In this document: piece after piece, positions 57,086 to 64,000 of the stretch
Numbering within the stretch: position 1 is the first letter of the stretch
How the letters are laid out: every line of letters begins with the position of its first letter
DNA from: Cacajao melanocephalus
Taxonomy: Eukaryota; Chordata; Mammalia; Primates; Pitheciidae
Length of the DNA stretch: 64,000 nt
NCBI GenBank assembly: GCA_963573385.1
Contig: CAUYLG010075569.1
Location: forward strand, 1 to 64,000
Reading direction: 5' to 3'
Translations under genes and position numbers: made by a program
Notes under the pieces: model-generated
Seen by the model: only the letters and a program-made list of their open reading frames with translations
Database searches by the model: none
Told to the model about the DNA's origin: nothing

Positions 57086-58480
57086 AAATATAGATTTGTC
57101 CTTTGCTAAATATAACTTACTTAATTTGTCTTGGTCTTTCCCAGTCTCCTCTCCCTCTGTTTCCAGGCTTCAGTCACTTCTGTCCTCTGCCATTCATCTC
57201 CCCACCCATGGGTTCCCCCAACACCACCCTCAAAAAATTAGAAACAGAAAGGAACTGATGCTGAAGACTTACTCCTAAAAGCAATTATCCAACCAAGGGT
57301 CTCTGCATTGGAAGCTCAAATTCTTTGGGGAATGAAAGGTGTTACATCTAGGAGAAGGAAATTTCTTCATGAGTGCCAGTTTGGACTTTTTCCACTCCCA
57401 GGAGTTATCTACCCTATCCCTAAGTCAATCCAGGTACAGATGAAAACCTCAGGCTGATCTGGCTATCTGGTTATGCCAAACCCGTTCTTTGACTGCATGG
57501 CCAGGGTAGCATTCTGAGATAGACATAGAAAATCTCTCAGCACCATAGCAAAGTAAAAACACAAGATCAGTCCTAAGTGTCTTCTATAACAACATGCAAA
57601 TCCAGTCATATTTCTGTCTTCCTCGGTCCTCTGCCTGGCTCTGCGTTGCCATCAGGGAGGAAGGGGGTTAGCACAACACAGACAGTCTCTTATGATCTCA
57701 ACTCAGAACTGGGTTGTGTACAGCCCAGCACATTCTACTCTGGGGCTCAGGTTTCACCACCTGGGGAGGTGAAAATACATGTATTTGCTGAGTTTCTAGT
57801 TAGAGACAAGAGTTCCTTGCCCTAAATGGAACTCTAGTTCCATCACTGGCTTTTACAGAGATGTGTTGGGTTTGCAGTGAATTTTTACATACTAGAGTGC
57901 AAAATAAGCATGTTATTAAAGCAATGGCAGAGCGTTAAAGAAATCTTCAAATAAATGGAGGTTTCCCTGATAAGAATAGGGTTAAGGTTAAATGGAAAAA
58001 ACTTTGAATTCCACATACTTAACAAAGCAATTTCAAAGTTGCCTTTGGGCCCTTAGACCTGGTCTTTCTTGTTCACAAGCATGTCAGCTTCGAAGGCCAG
58101 CATGAGAAATGGCATCCAATCTGACCATCTATGCAGGGGTGAAACTTCTCAGATCAGTGAGAAATTGGTCTATGAAAAACCAGAAATCAGTATGTGATTC
58201 TTGATCTTTGTTATAATAGACAAAAGTTGTTTCTGGTTTTATAAGTAGCTCAATTGCATAATATGTCCGTAATAAATGCCAATTAAATGAATGAATGCAT
58301 ATTACTAGACACCCTAAGGACTCTTAATACTTCTAATAATAATAATAATAATAGCTGTCACCCCAATATTTCTAAAATTATAATTTAGCTGTTTTTTGTT
58401 TGTTTCTTTTTTTACCATTCATACACTGAATGATTAGTTTGTCATCATTCTTGTCATCATGATGTGACCAGGAAGCTGTG
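57086..58480. other. Mostly unassigned
   Basis: Holds an octamer word ATGCAAAT at 57593-57600 and an (AAT)n run at 58333-58352. 58230-58300 ends in AATAAATGCCAATTAAATGAATGAATG, similar to an L2/MIR terminus. No gene is recognised; short frames lack domains. Confidence 0.4.
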
Positions 58481-58484
58481 GATC

Positions 58485-58735
58485 CGGCAACCCCCTCATG
58501 TAATGCTTATAGCAACTTCTAAGGCACATGCTACCAGTTTATATTTCTACGTGAGGGTACTGACTTTTAGAAACTCTCAAGTCCCGAGAGACTTTGATCC
58601 AGTGCATAATCTATGCTCCTAAATACAGTGGAAAAAACACTGGGGCTCGGGGTAAATGACTTGCCCAAGGTCAAGAATTTCTGTGGCAGGACTCAGTGTT
58701 AGTTTTTCAGGCTACAGTTCCAGGTACCTCAAATG
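58485..58735 (+). repeat. MIR-like fragment
   Basis: CCAGTTTATATTTCTACGTGAGGGTACTGAC and further GGTAAATGACTTGCCCAAGGTCAAGAATTTCTGTGGCAGGACTC match the MIR 3' half, apart from an unrelated stretch between. Confidence 0.65.
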
Positions 58736-59030
58736 CATTAAAGCCACACTTACGATGGAAACACATCAAGGTCTAGTTGAATAGCTTTTTATACCTGGGC
58801 TGGAACGGACATCAGCTCTGGCCATTGAAGTTTCAGTTAACATTGATCCAAACAGGCAAAGGAAAGGTCCAAATTGTCTTACTAACAATAGGTTTGGACT
58901 GGATGGCTGATTAAATCTCAGTTCCCTTTGATGCAATGGTAATGGGTTCAGGCTCAATTTCTCTGATAGGACAAATGTCTTTGAAGCTTCTTTGTGCTGG
59001 ATTTAATGAGCCTGATTGTCATCTTCCAGA
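58736..59030. other. Unassigned sequence
   Basis: Nothing recognised. Confidence 0.45.
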
Positions 59031-59235
59031 AGACAGTGCAGGCGAGGCCTGTGCAGTCAGGGTGGATGGGATCACTCATCGATCATGTTGTCACACCCAT
59101 CAAGCAGTCGGAAGAACCAGGGCAGGATGTGAAATCAATCTGACCATCTATTTATAGACGAGGCAGCGCCTTTGTCATGGTGATCTGAACAGCAACCCAG
59201 AAGGCAACATCTGCAGTGTGCGACTTCCACAAATT
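59030..59235. other. Unique segment with MEF2-type motif and CpGs
   Basis: No repeat is recognised. Within 200 bp there are about seven CpGs (for example GGCGAGG, TCGATC, GTCGGAAG, ACGAGGCAGCGCC, TGCGACT), more than in neighbouring DNA. It contains CTATTTATAG (59148-59157). Candidate regulatory DNA only. Confidence 0.35.
59148..59157. promoter_or_regulatory. MEF2-type binding motif
   Basis: CTATTTATAG exactly fits the MEF2 consensus CTA(A/T)4TAG. Presence of the motif does not show binding. Confidence 0.4.
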
Positions 59236-59329
59236 AAAAGGCATGTCCTAACAGCATGTAGAAGGAAATTTTGTTTTTCTTCTAAAATATTTTATAAATA
59301 TGGACTGTTCTTCTTGTCCTTTTCATCTT

Positions 59330-59410
59330 TATAACTTTCCTTCTATTTCTATTTCTCTTCCTCTCTCTATTCTTGAGTTTCTCTTATGTTTTTTCCTTCT
59401 TTTTAATTCA
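59330..59410. repeat. Pyrimidine-rich tract
   Basis: TTCCTTCTATTTCTATTTCTC...TTTTTTCCTTCT; mixed CT composition. Confidence 0.6.
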
Positions 59411-59559
59411 ATGAGAATTTAAGTTTCATTATGCATTAGGAGTTATATAAAGTGCTGTGGAGAATTAAGAGAAGATACTCCATAGACCCTACTTCAAGCC
59501 ATTTTCAATATCTTTGTGGAATGGCGAGCACTTGCAACTTAAAATCAAAACACCTGTTT

Positions 59560-59945
59560 TCTAACGGTTTCTAACTTATGCCTTCTCTTTATGATCTCAT
59601 AGCAGTCACTTGTTTCTTGACCTCAGCATCTTCATCTGTAAATTAAAGCAATAATACCTATAGGTAGTACAAACATGTTTGAACAGTTTACACAAAAAGG
59701 AGCAAGCTTAGTACTAAGACAAAAAGCCTACTTGGATAATCGTGAGCAAATTAAACATTCTAAGTGTCAAGACTTAGAAAATGAGTATTAGAACTGAGTA
59801 AAATATTAGTAAAATGAGTGTAATATTAGTATGTATGTCATAAGATTGATGTGATAATTAAATGAGATTACATATATGAAAGTTTAAAATAGGCAGGACC
59901 TGGCTTAATAAGTACCTGGCTCAGTAAGGGCTTAATAAAATTTGG
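59560..59945 (-). repeat. MIR-like element, antisense, interrupted
   Basis: TGACCTCAGCATCTTCATCTGTAAATTAAAGCAATAATACCTATAG at 59619-59662, and after about 150 unrelated bases ATGTGATAATTAAATGAGATTACATATATG...GGACCTGGCTTAATAAGTACC. Both are antisense MIR words in order. Confidence 0.6.
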
Positions 59946-59949
59946 TTAG

Positions 59950-60967
<1,018 letters not shown>

Positions 60968-60973
60968 CTAAAG

Positions 60974-61334
60974 AAGTTTTTCTAACGGAAAAGAGGCAAA
61001 TCATTTTAAAAGACAGGAGGAAGTTCCAGTTCAAAAGCAACCAGAGATACTAGACAGTGTTAATGCCATGAAGAGGAGGGACAGGAATGTTAAGAAAGCC
61101 TCAAAACCCAAGATGAAAGGATCAATCTAAAAGTGATAGGGCCGAAAATAACAAAGTTATCCCCACAAGCCCACTGTTAACCTAGATTGGTTGAGAAGGA
61201 GCAGCCAGTATTTTGGGGGCAGGAGCAGGAACATAGGGTGACCGACCACCTCCGTGGCACAGGCAAACAGGAATATCAGAGAGGTGAAGGTAGAGCAGGA
61301 GCTTTGAGGAAAATTTTGGCACCCCAGTCCCACC
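60974..61334. other. Unassigned sequence
   Basis: Nothing recognised. Confidence 0.5.
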
Positions 61335-61746
61335 TGTCTTAGTCCTTTTGTGTTGCCATAAAGGAATATCTTAGGCTGGGTGATTTATAAAAAACATAGA
61401 CTTGGCTCACAATTCTGCAGGCTGTACAGGAAGCATGGCACTAGCCCCAGCTTCTGGGGAGGGCTTCAGGCTGCTTCTACTCATAGTGGAAGACAAAGGG
61501 GAGCTGCTGCTTGCAGAGATCAGATGGTGAGAGAGGAAGCAAAAGAGGGAGGGAAATGCTGTGCTCTTTTAAATAATTGGCTCTTATGAGAACTCACAGG
61601 TTACCATGAGAATGACATCAAGCAACTCATGAGAGATCTGCCCCCATGACCCAAACACCTTCCACTAGGCCCCACCTCCAACACTGGAGATCAGATTTTG
61701 ACATGGGATTCAGAGGAGTTAAACAAACCATGTTTAAACCATAGCA
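61335..61746 (-). mobile_element. MLT1/MST-class solo LTR, antisense
   Basis: TGTCTTAGTCCTTTTGTGTTGCCATAAAGGAATATC, GGCTCACAATTCTGCAGGCTGTACAGGAAGCATGGC, CCCCCATGACCCAAACACCTTCCACTAGGCCCCACCTCCAACACTGG, and the end AAACCATAGCA are the ordered features of an ERVL-MaLR LTR in antisense orientation. No internal region. Confidence 0.88.
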
Positions 61747-61947
61747 CTGTCTTTGATGCCAATCAACAGCAACCCACCACTGAAGGAGTATGAGGCCTAG
61801 GGGTATACATTGAAGAGGTTAGTGACAGCAAGAACAACGCCTCAAACCAGCTCAACTCCTGGTGTTAACTGACTCAACACTCAACAGCAACATCTTGACA
61901 GAAGAAGGATGTTATCATTTCAAGGTACAAATAATATTTACCTGGAC

Positions 61948-62003
61948 TCTACTTTTCTACACATGATATCCACCATCTACTTTTCTACACATGATATTCA
62001 AGC
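61948..62003. repeat. 28-bp tandem duplication
   Basis: TCTACTTTTCTACACATGAT occurs at 61948 and again at 61976, a spacing of 28 bp; the units differ slightly near their ends. Confidence 0.9.
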
Positions 62004-63379
62004 AGAAATTATTAGAGACAATTTTTAAAAAAGCAAAAATAAAAAACCTATTGTCAATAAATAAAGCAGTCAACAGAAAGGGATCAGAAGATAACTTAGA
62101 GTTGAAACTATCACTAAATGTTAATAGATCCAGAGGACACATGCATGAGCATATGAGAGCTTCCATACAGAAACGGAAACACCCTAGGAATCAAACTCAT
62201 CCTATCAGATACAAAAAATTCCTCCAACTAACCACATCTGAGGAAAGAATCAGTGAACTTGAAGATAGCTCAGTAGAATCCAAAATGAAACACAAAGGAA
62301 AAGAGAGTAGAAAAAAAAATCAACCACAGAATAGAGCATCCAAAACTGTGAGATAATATCAAATAGTCTTATATGTGTGTGATTGGAAACCCAGAAAGAG
62401 AAGAGAAGGAGATGGAGTTAAAAAAAACATTTTAAAATATAATAGCTAAGATTTCCCCAAAATAATTAAAAAAATCAAACCAAAGATTCAAGAATGTCGC
62501 AGTATACAAAGCAAGATGAATATCAAAAGAAAAAAATACCTATATTTATCTCAGTCAAACTGGTAAAAACCTTAAGTAAAAAGTTAATCTCAAAATCAGC
62601 CAGAGAAAACAACACAAACTAGATAAACATAAACAATGATAATGTTTCCAGCATATATATTTTTAGATATTATGAAACCCAGGAGACAATAAATGTGAAA
62701 TATTTTGAGTACACACAGGACGTCTACACTGACTTCTATAGTCAGCATAAATGTTTCCAAAAATGAAAACAATATAAGAATTTTTTCAGAGTCACATAGC
62801 CTTACATTCCCAGCAGTATTACAAGGAAAACAAAAGGAAGTTCTTCTGGCAAAAGTTTATGTTGATAGAAAGAAACATGGATCTATAGAAAGAAATGAAC
62901 AGTGCTATAAGGTAAATATTTAAAAAATTCCTTATTTTTAATAATTAAAAAAACTACTGTCTGAAAGACAAAATTATAGTACTGTATTATAGTTTTTATC
63001 TTGTGGCAAATGTAAAACTTATAATAGCAATAGTGTAAAAGATGCAAGGGATGAATCAGAAATATACTGTTGTAAGATTCTTATACTATTCATCAAACAG
63101 TACCATATTATATGAACATAGGTTGTGATAAGTTAGAGATATAGATATCACTTAAAAACCAAAAATTAGATATAACTAATAAGCCAATAGTAGAAATAAA
63201 ATAGAATTATAAAACATTTGAATTCAAAGGTAGGAAGAAAAAGAAGAGAAAAGAAACAGACAATAGATAAAGAAACAGAAATTGTTAGCAGGATGCTGGA
63301 TTTTCATCCAACTATATAAAAAAATTACATTAAATGAAAATGGTCTAAATACCCAATTAAAAAGCACAGATTGTTTCAC

Positions 63380-63384
<5 letters not shown>

Positions 63385-63430
<46 letters not shown>
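63385..63430. repeat. (TC)n(AC)n compound microsatellite
   Basis: TC units at 63385-63412 switch directly to AC units at 63413-63430, inside the L1M ORF2 start. Confidence 0.97.
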
Positions 63431-63560
63431 TCCAACACACACAACAAAGACCTAACTATATGCTGTCTAAAGGAAACATTTTTAAGTAGATAAATACAGA
63501 TAGATTAAAAGTCAAAGGATAAAAAATATACAAACACTAGTCAAAGGAAAGCTAACATAG

Positions 63561-63632
63561 TCTCTGTCTCTTTTTCTCTCTCTCTCTGTCATCCTCTGTC
63601 TCTCACACATGTACATGCACACACATGCACAG
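63561..63632. repeat. (TC)n/(AC)n-rich simple sequence
   Basis: TCTCTGTCTCTTTTTCTCTCTCTCTCTG followed by CACACATG words. Confidence 0.85.
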
Positions 63633-63720
63633 CAAGACTTTGTTTTGCTGATGAAGGTCATAGATCAAATTCAAATGAGTTCTACAAAAGTAGAAAATTA
63701 ACTCAGAATGTTAACTGAAA

Positions 63721-64000
63721 ATTGTATGCAGAACTGACAATGAGATCTAGTTAAAGAGAAAATCGATGGAAAACTGAATAGGACTACAAGAAAAGAAAGA
63801 GCAAGTGAGAGACAGTAGCAGGAGGAGAAAGCATGTTAGAATGTGAGGAGGGTGGCTAGAATGGTTGGACAGTTTTGCAGTGTGATGTGGACAATCCCTT
63901 CTCTTTACCTACAACACTTTGCTAAGATAATTATATGAGTTCTCTTTGTTAGTGGAGTTAAAATTGTGTATGTGTATGAGTTAAAATTGTGTATGAGTGT
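63721..64000. other. Unassigned end of window
   Basis: May still be diverged L1M, but no landmark could be identified. A 20-bp word TGAGTTAAAATTGTGTATG-like unit is repeated near 63954-63998. Confidence 0.4.

Larger units (their letters stand above)
61975..63720 (+). mobile_element. Old L1M: ORF1 3' part into ORF2 5' part
   Basis: The 121-codon frame at 61991-62356 contains SEERISELEDSSVESK, the conserved end of the L1 ORF1p coiled-coil region. Downstream words follow L1M order: GTGTGTGATTGGAAACCCAG, CAGCCAGAGAAAACAACACA, GGAAGTTCTTCTGGCAAAAG, ATATACTGTTGTAAGATTCTTATACTA, TAATAAGCCAATAGTAGAAATAAAATAG, then the start of ORF2 with ACATTAAATGAAAATGGTCTAAATAC and CCTAACTATATGCTGTCTAAAGGAAAC. Two microsatellites interrupt the ORF2 start (63385-63430 and about 63561-63632). 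No intact frame. It may continue past the window. Confidence 0.85.

Overview
The window reads as a stretch of primate, most probably human, chromosomal DNA. The evidence is AluJ, AluS and AluY copies, primate-age L1 3' ends, MST/MLT retrotransposon LTRs, ancient MIR and L2 fragments, many CA/TG microsatellites, AT-rich composition and strong CpG depletion. I find no protein-coding gene, exon, tRNA or rRNA that I can support. The open reading frames present are short and either lie inside repeats, are antisense shadows of repeats, or have no recognisable domain. The window could be intergenic or lie inside a large intron; the sequence alone does not decide. Repeat family names are from memory of consensus features, and boundaries are approximate unless target-site duplications (TSDs) are given.

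Layout: 1-10 kb holds simple repeats (poly-T, CA, AT-rich), MIR/L2 relics, an ERVL-type LTR near 4.3 kb and a mostly unique block at 5.7-7.2 kb. At 10.2-11.3 kb an antisense MLT1-type LTR is split by an L1 with a 5' inversion. 13-21 kb has MIR/L2 relics, an AluS, an MLT1-type LTR, an AluY, a MER5A-like DNA transposon and a ~120-bp tandem duplication. 21-27.3 kb has old L1M fragments, the second split by an AluS and an AluJ and followed by a younger L1 tail. 28.2-28.5 kb is a long polypyrimidine tract. 29-42 kb has MIR/L2 relics, an MLT1-type LTR, an antisense LTR with recognisable TATA and polyadenylation signals, two DNA-transposon relics, a rearranged AluS, and a strong CTCF-type motif at 41.19 kb.

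45.2-46.7 kb carries the most notable object: a nearly full-length U6 snRNA copy joined directly to the 3' end of an L1, the pair bounded by one 14-bp TSD. 47-51.8 kb has several LTRs, including one LTR inserted in another with a 5-bp TSD. 53.27-55.52 kb is a complete, decayed MST-type MaLR provirus (two 357-bp LTRs, ~1.5-kb internal region, 5-bp TSD). 56-61.7 kb has MIR relics, a MEF2-type motif in a locally CpG-richer unique segment, an Alu and an MLT1/MST-type LTR. The last 2 kb is an old L1M in sense orientation, broken by TC/AC microsatellites.

No genes work together here. What can be read is the order of insertions: MIR/L2, then L1M and MLT1-type LTRs, then MST, AluJ and primate L1, then AluS and AluY. 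I found no undescribed biological system. The U6-L1 chimera and the inverted L1 belong to known classes of retrotransposition product but are clear examples.
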